NCBI RefSeq assembly: GCF_000295955.2
Contig: NZ_ALXE01000018.1
Span: forward strand, 1 to 64,000
Origin: Pantoea sp. A4
Lineage (GTDB): Bacteria; Pseudomonadota; Gammaproteobacteria; Enterobacterales; Enterobacteriaceae
Direction: 5' to 3'
DNA: 64,000 nucleotides
Position numbers and translations under genes: made by a program. Positions 38,061 to 47,895 of the stretch are shown here, one piece after another. Numbering within the stretch: position 1 is the first letter of the stretch; every line of letters begins with the position of its first letter. The notes beneath the pieces are model-generated. The model searched no databases. It was not told the DNA's origin and saw nothing but the letters and a program-made list of their open reading frames with translations.

Positions 38061-38543
38061 TTAGTCAGAAATCTTTTCGCTGCACGATGAGGGCGAAACT
38101 TGTGGTACGCAGTCGTTGCTGTTGCGCTGTTTGAGTTCGTCCAGGGCTTGCGCTACGGTACGTTTTTCCAATACCTGGAGCGAGGCTTCTTCTGCTTCTT
38201 CAGCGATCGCTTTAAAGTACCAACACAGATTGGCACTCACCAGGCAACGCGGAGCGACATCGGGACGTGAAGCCCAGAGCTTTTTATCCTCGATCACCGA
38301 AACGTAAATATCACGTAGCGTAATTTCGCTGGGTGGCCGTCCCATATGAATACAGCCACTGCGACCCAGAGTAGACACAATGATGCCGTCACGGGTAAGA
38401 GGAACCATCAGCTTACGAATAAAGCTGGGGTTAGCCTCTAGCCCTTCGGCCAGGGTTGCGCTGGTTGAGCGTTTGCCCAGTTGCTCCGCCATCGCTACGC
38501 TCAAAACCATCTGCAAAGCTGTCGGGAAGCGGTAATCTAACAT
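38061..38543 (-). CDS. Rrf2 family regulator
   Basis: 160 aa, winged-helix Rrf2 type: FPTALQMVLSVAMAEQ, LAEGLEANPSFIRKLMVPLTRDGII, with a wing around TLGRSGCIHMGRP. Cys residues occur in RSGCIHM, APRCLV and ANLCWYF. The last two are 7 residues apart, but the three-Cys cluster of IscR or NsrR is not matched exactly. It may sense redox or bind a modified cluster; target unknown. Single gene. Confidence 0.85.
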   Translation of the reverse strand: MLDYRFPTALQMVLSVAMAEQLGKRSTSATLAEGLEANPSFIRKLMVPLTRDGIIVSTLGRSGCIHMGRPPSEITLRDIYVSVIEDKKLWASRPDVAPRCLVSANLCWYFKAIAEEAEEASLQVLEKRTVAQALDELKQRNSNDCVPQVSPSSCSEKISD

Positions 38544-38652
38544 CTCTTCATCCTGGTGCGGCCCTTGTTCTTTTTGTCATCGCCGCGTCATGTGTATCGA
38601 ATAAGGCTTAAATATAACAAACATTGTTGCACTTTAGAAGGCGCACACTGTG

Positions 38653-39831
38653 CTATAACGCCTCACGCGCGTCGGGCAAACGGGATTTTAGCACCATCAC
38701 CAGCCCCACGTTGATCACTGCCAGGCCGCATAATGCCCACAAGGTGGCACTGGCACCGAACACCGCATAAATCCAGCCAAAACAGAGTGGCGTCACCGCC
38801 TGTCCTATCAGCGCGGGACGTGCCATCCGCCCTACTACCACCGCATACGCCTCAGGTTTGACCAGGGCCAGCGGCAGCGTGCCGCGCACAATAGCGCGCA
38901 GCCCATTCCCTCCGCCATACAGCACCATGCTCAACAGCGCAAACTGCGGAAAACAGGCCAACACAATCAACCCTATCGCCACCAGACCGACAGAGAAAAA
39001 GGTTGTCCAGATGGGATGGCCTCGTTTGAACGCAATATCAACAATGCGCGATCCCACCTGGCACGGCCCCAGAATGGCACTGATCGCCAGGGCGGAAGCC
39101 AGGCTGTAACCATCCGCTTGCAGCAAAGTAATCAGTTGAATAGAAACTGCGGTCATGATGACAGAGGCCAGTGTGAAAATGGCACACAGTAGCCAGAACA
39201 GCGTTGGCGCAAGATCAACATCCGAAGGCAGACGCCGTTTGGTACCCGGTTTCTGCCCCGCCGTGGCGGGCAGTGCATAGAGTGAAGCAGGCAACGTAGT
39301 GAGAAGTAACAACACCGCGATAGCAAAACAACTTTCTCGCCAGCCCAGTAAATGGACCAGCGCCGCCGTCCCCGGCCAGACAAGGGTCGTGCAGAACCCG
39401 GAAATCAGGGTAATACCGGTGATTGCGGCACGAGCCTGTAGGCCGTAAATGTTACCCAAAGCCGCGAACAGCGGGTCATATAGCCCCATTGCCATGCCTA
39501 CGCCGGTGATAACCCAGGCGATTAAAAACAGGATTAACTGATGGCTTAGCCCCATCATCACCAGCCCCAGTGCGATCACGACACCGCTGCTGGCTAACAT
39601 CCAGCGCCCACCCGTTCGGGCGATGATACGCCCGCTTAAAGGGGCAAGCAGACCCGAAACCAGTATGGCGATGGATAACGCGCCATAGATCCACTCTTGC
39701 GACCACCCCGTTTCCTGCGCAATGGGCGCAGCCATGACCGCGAGCAGATAAAAGGAACCGCCCCAGAGTAATATTTGTACTAATCCCAGGGTGATAATGG
39801 CGCGGCGCGCAGGTTTAATGCTTTGTTCCAT
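38653..39831 (-). CDS. MFS transporter
   Basis: 392 aa from the ATG at 39831 (a TTG one codon upstream has slightly better spacing to AAGGA). About 12 membrane helices, with the MFS loop signature PLSGRIIARTGGRWML between helices 2 and 3 and a long central loop near KPGTKRRLPSD. Probably a proton-driven importer or drug exporter; no substrate clue. Divergent from tus across the Ter sites. Confidence 0.88.
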   Translation of the reverse strand: MEQSIKPARRAIITLGLVQILLWGGSFYLLAVMAAPIAQETGWSQEWIYGALSIAILVSGLLAPLSGRIIARTGGRWMLASSGVVIALGLVMMGLSHQLILFLIAWVITGVGMAMGLYDPLFAALGNIYGLQARAAITGITLISGFCTTLVWPGTAALVHLLGWRESCFAIAVLLLLTTLPASLYALPATAGQKPGTKRRLPSDVDLAPTLFWLLCAIFTLASVIMTAVSIQLITLLQADGYSLASALAISAILGPCQVGSRIVDIAFKRGHPIWTTFFSVGLVAIGLIVLACFPQFALLSMVLYGGGNGLRAIVRGTLPLALVKPEAYAVVVGRMARPALIGQAVTPLCFGWIYAVFGASATLWALCGLAVINVGLVMVLKSRLPDAREAL

Positions 39832-39942
39832 CAATCGATTGATCCTTATCAGACAGGCGATTTTTATACCATGTGCGGAGTGCGTGATATATCCCCTGAT
39901 AAGCTGATGCACCATATCAATGGAGATATTTTAATATCGCGC

Positions 39943-39965
39943 ATTACGTATGTTGTAACTAGTAA
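39943..39965 (+). other. Ter site 1 (Tus binding)
   Basis: The core GTATGTTGTAACTA (39948-39961) equals the core of E. coli TerB. Orientation is the same as at site 2 and the same as tus transcription. By the E. coli rule (non-permissive face at the G6:C6 end), it should stop forks moving left to right in this window. It lies 77 bp upstream of the tus coding region. Confidence 0.9.
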
Positions 39966-40010
39966 GGCGTATTGAATGGAAACCTGATTGCAGGCAAACT
40001 CAGTGTGGCT

Positions 40011-40033
40011 AAATGGTATGTTGTAACTAGGGA
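40011..40033 (+). other. Ter site 2 (Tus binding, tus operator)
   Basis: Same 14-base core GTATGTTGTAACTA at 40016-40029, 68 bp from site 1. It ends right at the tus Shine-Dalgarno sequence (AGGGAGG, 40029-40035), 13 bp before the start codon. Bound Tus would block tus transcription, as known for TerB in E. coli, and could also shield the ribosome site in DNA terms only. Same polarity as site 1. Confidence 0.92.
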
Positions 40034-40042
40034 GGTTTACTG

Positions 40043-40975
40043 ATGCGCTATGACTTAGTTGATGATTTACGCCGCTCACTCAACCAGCTTGAGCAGGCGC
40101 TGAGCACGCTGCGTGAGGATATCGAGCAACAGCCTCTGCTGATCGCACGCGTGTTTTCACTCCCCCCCATTGAAAAGGGACAGGAACACGAGGCGATTAC
40201 CCAAATTACGGTGGAGCAACATTTAGGGCTAGCGGCGCGACAAAAAGCGCTGGAGCACTACTGCCGCCTGTTTATGCAGCATCAGTCCGAGAAACTCAGC
40301 ACTAAAGCGGCGGTTCGTCTGCCAGGGGCAATATGTATTGAGTGCGATGAAGAGAAAGAAGCTTCACTGATGGACCAGGTCTCGCACATTAATCAGTTAA
40401 AACAGCATATCGAACTGATGATTACGCAGGAGTCCGGCCTCCCCTCTGAAGCACGCTTTGACTTTGTGCATCATCACTTTCCGGGGTTAATCACCCTCAA
40501 TGCCTACCGTACCATTCCGCTGCTGAGCGCCCCCGACAGCCTTCGCTTCGGCTGGGCCAACAAAAATATCATTAAGAATTTGCAGCGTGAAGAAGTGGTA
40601 GCCATGCTGGAGAAAAGCCTGAAAGCCAACCGCGCGCAGGCACCCTGGACGCGAGAGCAGTGGGCAGAGAAAGTCCAGCAAGAGTTAGCCAGCGTGCGCG
40701 CACTGCCTGCCAACACGCGCCTGAAGATTAAACGCCCGGTCAAGGTTCAACCCATTGCCCGCGTGTGGCGTGCCGAAGAGAAAAAACAGGTTCAGCTTGC
40801 CTGCCCTTCTCCCATTCTGATTACCTGCCGCGACCGTTCACAAGTGCCGGTCTTGGGTGAACTGCCCAATTATGATGCGCAGAACATTACTCATCGCCAC
40901 AAACCTGCCGCTGAAACCCTGTGGCTACTGATCCCACGGTTGCATTTATGGGTCGATCATCCGGTTGAGCCCTGA
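40043..40975 (+). CDS. tus: Tus replication terminator protein
   Basis: 310 aa. Strong match to E. coli Tus throughout, including KAAVRLPGA, FPGLITLNAYRT, LRFGWANKNIIKNL, APWTREQW, KIKRPVKVQPIARVW (DNA-contacting strands) and IPRLHLWV at the C-terminus. Tus binds Ter and halts the DnaB helicase in one direction. Two Ter sites lie in its promoter region, so it is probably autorepressed. Convergent with fumC as in E. coli. Confidence 0.98.
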   Translation: MRYDLVDDLRRSLNQLEQALSTLREDIEQQPLLIARVFSLPPIEKGQEHEAITQITVEQHLGLAARQKALEHYCRLFMQHQSEKLSTKAAVRLPGAICIECDEEKEASLMDQVSHINQLKQHIELMITQESGLPSEARFDFVHHHFPGLITLNAYRTIPLLSAPDSLRFGWANKNIIKNLQREEVVAMLEKSLKANRAQAPWTREQWAEKVQQELASVRALPANTRLKIKRPVKVQPIARVWRAEEKKQVQLACPSPILITCRDRSQVPVLGELPNYDAQNITHRHKPAAETLWLLIPRLHLWVDHPVEP

Positions 40976-40981
40976 AAAAAA

Positions 40982-41001
40982 GGCCAGCATCAGTGCTGGC
41001 C
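40982..41001. terminator. bidirectional tus/fumC terminator
   Basis: 8-bp stem GGCCAGCA / TGCTGGCC with loop TCAG. It is flanked by an A-run on the left and TTTCTT on the right, so it can end both the tus and the fumC transcripts. Confidence 0.9.
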
Positions 41002-41019
41002 TTTCTTCTGGCAGAGGCG

Positions 41020-42417
41020 TTACTGCTTCATGCTGCCAACCATCTCTTCCGGGCGCACCCAGGCATCAAACTCTTCTTCCGTCAGATAGCCCAGTTTCAG
41101 CGCCGAGGCCTTCAGGGTCAGCCCCTGTTTGTGTGCCTGCTTGGCGATTTCAGCGGCTTTGTCATAGCCAATGTGGGTGTTGAGCGCCGTTACCAGCATT
41201 AGCGACTCATTTAACAACTGGCTGATGCGATCGCGGTTCGGCTCAATACCGATGGCACAGTGGTGGTTAAAACTGTCCATGCCATCGGCCAACAGGCGGA
41301 TAGACTGCAGGAAGTTGTGGATCACCATCGGGCGGAAGACATTCAGTTCGAAGTTACCTGATGCCCCACCGATGTTGATCGCCACATCGTTGCCCATGAC
41401 CTGGCAGCACAGCATGGTTAAGGCTTCACACTGGGTCGGATTGACTTTACCTGGCATGATGGAGCTGCCGGGTTCATTTTCCGGGATAGAAAGTTCACCG
41501 ATGCCACAACGCGGGCCAGAGGCCAGCCAGCGCACATCGTTAGCGATTTTCATCAGTGAAGCCGCCAGGCCTTTCAATGCGCCATGAGCATGCACCAGTG
41601 CGTCACAGGTGCCGAGGGCTTCAAATTTATTCGGTGCGGTTTCAAAAGGCTGTCCGGTCAAATCAGCCAATGCTTTTGCCACACGCACGGCATATTCAGG
41701 ATGCGTGTTTAAGCCAGTCCCTACCGCTGTACCGCCCAGAGCCAGTTCGGCCACATGCGGGATGCTCAATTCAAGGTGTTTAAGGTTGTGTTCCAGCATC
41801 GCCACCCAGCCCGAAATTTCCTGGCCGAGCGTCAGTGGTGTCGCGTCCTGCAAGTGAGTACGGCCAATTTTGACGATATCTTTAAACGCTGCTGATTTCT
41901 CACTCAGGGTCTTTTTCAGCACGTTGAGCTGAGGAACCAGCTGTTCACGAATCGCAATCACCGCTGCAACATGCATCGCCGTAGGAAACACGTCATTCGA
42001 GCTCTGGCTTTTATTCACATCATCGTTGGGATGCACCAGACGCGCCATGCCACGTTCACCGCCGAGGATTTCACTGGCACGGTTCGCCAGCACCTCGTTC
42101 ATGTTCATGTTGGTCTGGGTGCCGGAGCCGGTTTGCCAGATTGCTAACGGGAATTCGTCGCTGTGTTTGTTGGCCAGCACTTCATCGGCTGCTTTCACGA
42201 TCGCCTCTGCACGTTCCGCTGGCAGCAGGCCCAGATCCCGGTTCACCGTAGCAGCAGCACGCTTGGTCAACGCCAGTGCATGCACCAGCGCTTCAGGCAT
42301 TTTTTCCGTAGAAATGCGGAAATGCTCCAGGGAACGCTGGGTTTGCGCGCCCCACAGCTTATCAGCCGGTACATCAATCGGTCCCATTGAATCTTTTTCA
42401 ACGCGGTTGGCCGCCAT
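41020..42417 (-). CDS. fumC: class II fumarate hydratase
   Basis: 465 aa, iron-free fumarase interconverting fumarate and malate in the TCA cycle. Signature loop [11 protein letters not shown] with the catalytic Ser; [11 protein letters not shown] and [10 protein letters not shown] are the other two conserved regions of the superfamily. In E. coli fumA lies between fumC and manA; here fumC is directly divergent from manA (204 bp) and fumA is absent from this site. Confidence 0.98.
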   Translation of the reverse strand: MAANRVEKDSMGPIDVPADKLWGAQTQRSLEHFRISTEKMPEALVHALALTKRAAATVNRDLGLLPAERAEAIVKAADEVLANKHSDEFPLAIWQTGSGTQTNMNMNEVLANRASEILGGERGMARLVHPNDDVNKSQSSNDVFPTAMHVAAVIAIREQLVPQLNVLKKTLSEKSAAFKDIVKIGRTHLQDATPLTLGQEISGWVAMLEHNLKHLELSIPHVAELALGGTAVGTGLNTHPEYAVRVAKALADLTGQPFETAPNKFEALGTCDALVHAHGALKGLAASLMKIANDVRWLASGPRCGIGELSIPENEPGSSIMPGKVNPTQCEALTMLCCQVMGNDVAINIGGASGNFELNVFRPMVIHNFLQSIRLLADGMDSFNHHCAIGIEPNRDRISQLLNESLMLVTALNTHIGYDKAAEIAKQAHKQGLTLKASALKLGYLTEEEFDAWVRPEEMVGSMKQ

Positions 42418-42621
42418 GACTCTCTCCTTATACGACTGTTCTGATGGTTTGTTGCCCGTGCAAATGGTTAATAAAGGTGTCGAAATCCGGGCGCCAAAAT
42501 TATGGCATACAATTATTTAACATTCTCGTTTCGATTGTCGTTTATCTGATCCTGGGCAATATCTTTTTTGCAATCCTCTGCTTTACTTACAAATTCACCG
42601 TCACAGGGGATCCGTTTGAGC

Positions 42622-43797
42622 ATGTTTAGATTAGAGAATTCGCTGCAAAATTACGCGTGGGGAAGCCCTACCGCGCTGACAGAATTGTATGGAATCACCG
42701 ATCCTCAGCAGCGACCGATGGCCGAACTGTGGATGGGAGCCCATCCTAAAAGCCCTTCTTTTATTGATACAAATGGCACTAAATATTCCCTGAGGGAATG
42801 GATTGCAGCGGATGTGACAACCCGATTAGGTTCCGCTGTCGCTGAGCGGTTCGGTGAACTGCCGTTTTTGTTCAAAGTACTCAGCGCCGCTCATCCGCTC
42901 TCCATTCAGGTACACCCGAGTAAATCCGCTGCGGTTGCCGGTTTTCAGCAGGAAAATCAGGCAGGTATTCCGCTTGATGCGCCGCAGCGTAACTACAAAG
43001 ACGCCAACCACAAACCCGAATTAGTTTACGCGTTGACCCCATTTCAGGCGATTAATGGCTTTCGTGCCACCGCTGAGTGCATTGCACTCCTCACGCCGTT
43101 GGCGGATGTGCATCAGGTCATTGCTGACTACCTGAGCTCCCCTGATGAGCCGCACCTACGCCAGATGTTCACCACCCTGATTTCGCTCGAGGGTGAAGTG
43201 AAAAGCCGTGCTATCCGTACCCTGCTGAACCTGTGTAAAGAAAAGTCGGGAGAGCCATGGCGAACCATTGAGGCCATCGCGGTGGATTATCCCGATGATG
43301 GCGGCCTGTTTACGCCACTGTTATTAAATGTCGTCACCTTGCAGCCTGGCGAAGCAATGTTTCTTTATGCGGAGACACCGCATGCCTACCTGCAGGGTGT
43401 GGCACTGGAGGTAATGGCGAATTCAGACAACGTACTGCGCGCCGGACTAACACCCAAGCACATTGATGTACCAGAGCTGCTAGCCAATGTGCGCTTCCAG
43501 CCCAGCCCGGCCAATACCCTGCTCACCCAACCGATACGGCAGGATCACGGCGTACAATATGCCATCCCGGTTGATGACTTCGCCTTTTCCATCGAGACAC
43601 TGCAACCTGAACCTCAGCCACTGCCCGTACCCAGCGCCACCATCGTGTTTTGCATTGAAGGTGAGGCGCAGCTTATTAGCGGCAGTGAACGCTTGATTTT
43701 GCAGGCAGGCGAGTCTGGTTTTATACCGGCAGATAACCCGCAAATCCTTGTGCACGGGCGTGGTCGGCTGGCTCGGGTGTTTAACGAGTTGCGCTGA
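42622..43797 (+). CDS. manA: mannose-6-phosphate isomerase, class I
   Basis: 391 aa from the ATG at 42622 (MFRLENSLQNYAWGS), which aligns with ManA. Cupin zinc enzyme converting mannose-6-P and fructose-6-P. Zinc ligands lie in SIQVHPSKSA (Gln and His), HKPELVYAL (Glu) and ETPHAYLQG (His). Position between fumC and ydgA is as in E. coli. Confidence 0.97.
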   Translation: MFRLENSLQNYAWGSPTALTELYGITDPQQRPMAELWMGAHPKSPSFIDTNGTKYSLREWIAADVTTRLGSAVAERFGELPFLFKVLSAAHPLSIQVHPSKSAAVAGFQQENQAGIPLDAPQRNYKDANHKPELVYALTPFQAINGFRATAECIALLTPLADVHQVIADYLSSPDEPHLRQMFTTLISLEGEVKSRAIRTLLNLCKEKSGEPWRTIEAIAVDYPDDGGLFTPLLLNVVTLQPGEAMFLYAETPHAYLQGVALEVMANSDNVLRAGLTPKHIDVPELLANVRFQPSPANTLLTQPIRQDHGVQYAIPVDDFAFSIETLQPEPQPLPVPSATIVFCIEGEAQLISGSERLILQAGESGFIPADNPQILVHGRGRLARVFNELR

Positions 43798-43893
43798 CAG
43801 GCTGACGCCGTCGGGATCAACTGCTATTATTTCAAACGATTATAATATTGCGCTGGCGGCGTAAGCGTACACATGGATAAGGACGACTCTGTA

Positions 43894-45393
43894 ATGAAAA
43901 AAAGCAATATAGCGGTAGGTGTGATTGTCGCCCTCGGCGTTCTCTGGACGGGTGCGGCCTGGTTCACCGGAAAGCAGCTTGAGAGCCATAAAGACGAACT
44001 GGTGCAGCAAGCCAATGCGCGCCTGCAAAGCTGGGGGCCAGCCAGCACACTGACGCTGACTTATCAGGATTACCAGCGTGGCATATTCTCAAGTCACGCC
44101 AAAGTGGTGATTCAGGCAACCGCACAAACCGCGGATAACGCCTGGTTAAAACCCGGCCAGTCGATCGTCCTGGATGAAACTATCGACCACGGTCCTTTCC
44201 CGCTGCTGCAGCTCAAGCATTTTAATGTGATCCCCAGCCTTGCTGCGGTTCACAGCGAACTGACCAACACCGATGCGGTGAAAAAACTGTTCGACCTGAC
44301 CGACAACAAAACCCCGCTGGTGGCAGACACCCGCGTAGGGTACGCCGGTGCCAACCATACTGTGGTCAACTTACTGGCACTGGATTATCAAAACGCGCAG
44401 ACCGGCGAGCGGTTTGCCTCTTCGGGTGGCGAATTCACCCTGGGTTCAGACAGTAAAGGTGACAAGGTTGATTTCGATCTGAATCTGCCAAACCTGGCTG
44501 TGACCGTGAAGAATGAAGATAATCAGCCGATCCTGTATACGGTGAATAACCTCAAAATGGATGGCAATACCTACCTCAGCCCGGAAGGCGTGAGGATTGG
44601 TGACCAGTCATTGTCGCTGGATAAAACCTCTGTAACGGTAAACGGCCAGGAAACCTTGACGCTGAACGATTTTAAAATCACCTCGTCGTTCGACAGCAAA
44701 GAGAACAAAATCGGCGGAACCATCGATTACGGTATTGGCAAAATCCTGCTGCAACAGCATGATTTTGGTGAGTCACAGCTGAAACTGACCGTGGCTAACG
44801 TCGACGGACAAGCCATGAAAACCTTCTCTGATAACTACAACGCGCAGTTACAGGACTTACTGAAACAGCAAGGTCTGGCGGACGATCCGGTACGTTATCA
44901 GGAAGATGTCCGTGCGATGCTGTTACAAAACCTGCCGGTGCTGCTGAAAGGCTCACCCAGCGTCAGTATTGCGCCATTTACCTGGAAAAACGGCAAAGGT
45001 GAAAGCAGCTTTACGCTCAACGCCAACTTCAACGATCCTGCGACAGTGACCGGCGAAGCCACGGATCTCTCTGCGGTGGTTGATCGGGTGCTGAAAACAC
45101 TGGATGCCAAACTGAACATCAATATGCCAATGGCCACCGAGGTGATGCACCAGGTGGGCCTGGCAGAAGGCTATAATGCTGACGATGCGCAGAAAATGGC
45201 AGACCAGCAGGTGAAAGGCCTGGCCGCAATGGGCCAGATGTTCCGCCTGACGCAGCAAAAAGATGACAACATCACCACCAGCCTGCAATACGCCAACGGC
45301 CAGGTGACGATGAACGGTGACAAAATGACGCTGGCACAGTTTATGTCACGTTACATGTTAGGCGTCCCGACCAACGAAGGCATGCCACAGTAA
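43894..45393 (+). CDS. ydgA: YdgA family (DUF945) protein
   Basis: 499 aa from the ATG at 43894, with AAGGA about 10 nt upstream. N-terminal membrane anchor (about 5-25) followed by a large periplasmic domain rich in beta strands. Co-linear with E. coli YdgA: VGVIVALGVLWTGAAWFTGK, VLDETIDHGPFPL, LAAMGQMFRLTQQ. Inner-membrane-anchored protein of unclear function, possibly related to AsmA-like envelope proteins. Confidence 0.93.
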   Translation: MKKSNIAVGVIVALGVLWTGAAWFTGKQLESHKDELVQQANARLQSWGPASTLTLTYQDYQRGIFSSHAKVVIQATAQTADNAWLKPGQSIVLDETIDHGPFPLLQLKHFNVIPSLAAVHSELTNTDAVKKLFDLTDNKTPLVADTRVGYAGANHTVVNLLALDYQNAQTGERFASSGGEFTLGSDSKGDKVDFDLNLPNLAVTVKNEDNQPILYTVNNLKMDGNTYLSPEGVRIGDQSLSLDKTSVTVNGQETLTLNDFKITSSFDSKENKIGGTIDYGIGKILLQQHDFGESQLKLTVANVDGQAMKTFSDNYNAQLQDLLKQQGLADDPVRYQEDVRAMLLQNLPVLLKGSPSVSIAPFTWKNGKGESSFTLNANFNDPATVTGEATDLSAVVDRVLKTLDAKLNINMPMATEVMHQVGLAEGYNADDAQKMADQQVKGLAAMGQMFRLTQQKDDNITTSLQYANGQVTMNGDKMTLAQFMSRYMLGVPTNEGMPQ

Positions 45394-45401
45394 CACCCTC
45401 T

Positions 45402-45423
45402 AAGGGTACCGCAAGGTACCCTT
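45402..45423 (+). terminator. ydgA terminator
   Basis: 9-bp stem AAGGGTACC / GGTACCCTT with GCAA tetraloop followed by TTTG, starting 9 bp after the ydgA stop. Confidence 0.88.
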
Positions 45424-45541
45424 TTTGCATTAAGCGCACAATAATCCAGCATCTGCACACGAAGTTGCGCAAATGGCTGGCGTAGATGCGCAAGATGTTT
45501 TTATACTTCTCTGCACTTCCTGATAACCAAGCGAGTGCACA

Positions 45542-46540
45542 ATGATCGATCCCCGCCTACCCCTGACAGATATCCATCGCCATCTTGATGGCAATATCCG
45601 TGCTGCCACCATTTTAGACTTAGGCCGTGCGTTCAATCTGGCACTGCCCGCCGATACGCTGGAAGGACTGCGCCCACACGTTCAGGTCACAGAGAATGAA
45701 CCTGACCTGGTTAGCTTCCTGAGTAAGCTGGACTGGGGTGTTAAAGTGTTGGGCAATCTCGATGCTTGCCGTCGTATTGCACAGGAAAACGTGGAAGATG
45801 CCGCCCGTGCTGGCATCCACTACACCGAATTGCGTTTCTCTCCAGGCTATATGGCCATGACCCACAACCTGCCGATTGCCGGCGTGGTAGAAGCGGTTAT
45901 TGACGGTATTCGTGCTGGCCGTCAGCAGCATGACGTAGAAGTGCGTTTAACCGGCATCATGAGCCGTACCTTTGGGGAAGAAGCCTGCCTGCGCGAGCTG
46001 GAAGGTTTCCTCGCCCACCGCGATCACATTACCGCAATCGATCTGGCGGGCGATGAACTGGGCTTCCCTGGCAGCCAATTCGTCAACCATTTCGCACGCG
46101 CACGCGATGCCGGTTTCCACATTACCGTTCATGCCGGTGAAGCGGCAGGTCCGCAAAGCATCTGGCAGGCCATCCGTGAACTGGGCGCGGGCCGTATCGG
46201 CCACGGCGTTAAAGCGATCGAAGATCCTGCGCTGATGGACTATCTGGCAGAAAACGGCATTGGCATTGAGTCCTGCCTGACTTCAAACATCCAGACCAGC
46301 ACTGTGGCTTCGTTGGCAACCCATCCCCTCAAGGCCTTCCTTGAACACGGTATTCTCGCCACCATCAACACCGATGATCCTGCGGTTCAGGGCATTGAAC
46401 TGGCGCATGAATATGAAGTCGCCGCGCCAGCAGCCGGGCTGAACGCTGCGCAAATTCGTCAGGCGCAGGAAAATGGTCTGGCGATTGCCTACCTGAGCGC
46501 CGCAGAGAAACAGGCGTTGCGCAACAAAGTCGCGGGATAA
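45542..46540 (+). CDS. add: adenosine deaminase
   Basis: 332 aa, purine salvage enzyme converting adenosine to inosine. Zinc ligands H12 and H14 in DIHRHLDGN, a His in [10 protein letters not shown] that also places the catalytic Glu, and the Asp pair in [19 protein letters not shown] is typical. Length matches E. coli Add (333 aa), and its place between ydgA and ydgJ is conserved. Confidence 0.98.
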   Translation: MIDPRLPLTDIHRHLDGNIRAATILDLGRAFNLALPADTLEGLRPHVQVTENEPDLVSFLSKLDWGVKVLGNLDACRRIAQENVEDAARAGIHYTELRFSPGYMAMTHNLPIAGVVEAVIDGIRAGRQQHDVEVRLTGIMSRTFGEEACLRELEGFLAHRDHITAIDLAGDELGFPGSQFVNHFARARDAGFHITVHAGEAAGPQSIWQAIRELGAGRIGHGVKAIEDPALMDYLAENGIGIESCLTSNIQTSTVASLATHPLKAFLEHGILATINTDDPAVQGIELAHEYEVAAPAAGLNAAQIRQAQENGLAIAYLSAAEKQALRNKVAG

Positions 46541-46560
46541 ACACCGTTTTCAGAGATAAA

Positions 46561-46595
46561 AAAACAGCGCCAGGGAAAAACCCCGGCGCTGTTTT
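46561..46595. terminator. bidirectional add/ydgJ terminator
   Basis: 11-bp stem AAAACAGCGCC / GGCGCTGTTTT with an inner GGG/CCC extension, and T-runs on both sides. It lies between the convergent genes add and ydgJ. Confidence 0.9.
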
Positions 46596-46621
46596 CATTT
46601 TTAAGACTTACTGAAAAGCGA

Positions 46622-47662
46622 TTATTTCAACGACAGGGTCTGCCGTTTTTCTGACGATTGCACACCCAGCTCAATCAGCTCCATCACCTGAATGGCTTGC
46701 TCTGCCGTGACGGGGTTTTCACCACGTCCCAAAATGGCATCACGGATACCGGCGTAGTAAGCCGGGTAATTTCCAGGAATGGTCAGATAGCTCTCTTCCT
46801 TCATCTCCGCGCCATCCGCCTGGGTGAGCGTGCCATCACGCATGTCATAGCCCCACTCCTCTTGCGGCGGACGCGCGCCGGATTTCAGCGCATCTTCCTG
46901 AGGATCAAGACCATACTTCACGTAACTGCCCAGAGTGCCATGCACCTGATAACGCGCCGACTCGGCCGCCACCAGCATGCTGCCGTGCAGCACTACCCGG
47001 CGTTGCGGATAGGTTAGCGTGGCATGGAAGTAATCGGTGGCCTGGGAACCGGCACGTAATTCTGCTAAATCGGCAGTAATCGAGACTGGTTGGCCAAACA
47101 GTTGCAGCGCCTGATCAATGAGATGTGGGGCCAAATCAAACCAGATGCCGCTGCCTGCGCCTTTCATCTCGCGCCAGCGTTGGCGTACTTCAGGGCGATA
47201 GCGGTCAAAATGCGATTCAAAATAGCGCACCTCACCCAGCTTACCGCTGGCAATCAGGTCTTTCAGCGTCAGGAAATCGCTGTCCCAGCGGCGGTTGTGA
47301 AACACGGAAAGCAGCAGACCTTTGCTCCTGGCTAATGCATCCAGCTCGCGCGCTTGTGACAGTGTCACGGTGAACGGTTTATCCACCACCACATGCTTGC
47401 CAGCATTCAGCGCGGCCTTGGCCAGGGGGAAATGGGTATCGTTGGGTGTTGGGATCACGATCAGATCCAGCGAGGGATCGTCAAACAGCACCTGCGGCTC
47501 ACTAACGACCTGCACCTGCGGCCAGTCAGCATGTACTTTAGTCGCATCACTACTGGAGACGACAGCCAACTCCAGCTCTGGCGTGCCTGCAATCAGTGGG
47601 GCATGAAATGTTTTACTGGCAAAGCCATAGCCAACCAGACCCACCCGAAGTTTATCGCTCAT
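46622..47662 (-). CDS. ydgJ: YdgJ, Gfo/Idh/MocA family oxidoreductase
   Basis: 346 aa from the ATG at 47662 (AGGAG 5 nt upstream). N-terminal Rossmann domain GLVGYGFASKTFHAPLI, the family motif VVVDKPFTVT with the conserved Lys, and HNRRWDSDF. Close to E. coli YdgJ over the whole length; probably an NAD(P)-linked sugar or polyol dehydrogenase with unknown substrate. Last conserved core gene before the prophage. It contains a perfect matS site. Confidence 0.96.
   Translation of the reverse strand: MSDKLRVGLVGYGFASKTFHAPLIAGTPELELAVVSSSDATKVHADWPQVQVVSEPQVLFDDPSLDLIVIPTPNDTHFPLAKAALNAGKHVVVDKPFTVTLSQARELDALARSKGLLLSVFHNRRWDSDFLTLKDLIASGKLGEVRYFESHFDRYRPEVRQRWREMKGAGSGIWFDLAPHLIDQALQLFGQPVSITADLAELRAGSQATDYFHATLTYPQRRVVLHGSMLVAAESARYQVHGTLGSYVKYGLDPQEDALKSGARPPQEEWGYDMRDGTLTQADGAEMKEESYLTIPGNYPAYYAGIRDAILGRGENPVTAEQAIQVMELIELGVQSSEKRQTLSLK
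47356..47368. other. matS site (MatP binding)
   Basis: GTGACAGTGTCAC is an exact match to the matS consensus GTGAC RNY GTCAC. It is inside ydgJ, 33.9 kb from the copy at 13465, which is the usual spacing in the Ter macrodomain. Confidence 0.82.
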
Positions 47663-47895
47663 GTGCACTCCTGTTGTATGAATATGCGTAGTTAAAGATC
47701 ATCAAATATCGTCCAGGAGCGCCGTATTATAGCGGTTGGACCACTACTATAAAGTTTTATGCAATGAACTTGGGTGAGCTTTAACGATCTTCCATGCCCC
47801 ACCCATGCCCCAATCATCCCTCTCTAACGTCAAAAGCTCGCAAACAATCCCTCTACTGCAACACCTCTTCCCCCCTCACATACGTGAAGGTCGGC
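47663..47895. other. host/prophage junction region
   Basis: From the ydgJ start rightwards this holds the ydgJ promoter area, the doublet TGCCCCACCCATGCCCCAA (47794-47812), and one copy of a short imperfect repeat (47811-47872). No complete gene was seen. This is the likely left end of the prophage, but the attachment site cannot be fixed without the other end. Confidence 0.5.
47811..47872 (-). repeat. imperfect direct repeat, outer copy
   Basis: Related to 47905-47968. Read on the minus strand it could encode IVCELLTLERDDWG, against KIVCEILTLERND in the inner copy, but a stop and a shift precede it. Probably the tail of a decayed homologue of the inner remnant. Confidence 0.6.

Noticed and set aside
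39832..40042. dif site near tus
   Set aside because: No 28-bp XerCD-type sequence was found here or elsewhere in the window by eye; only Ter and matS elements were seen.
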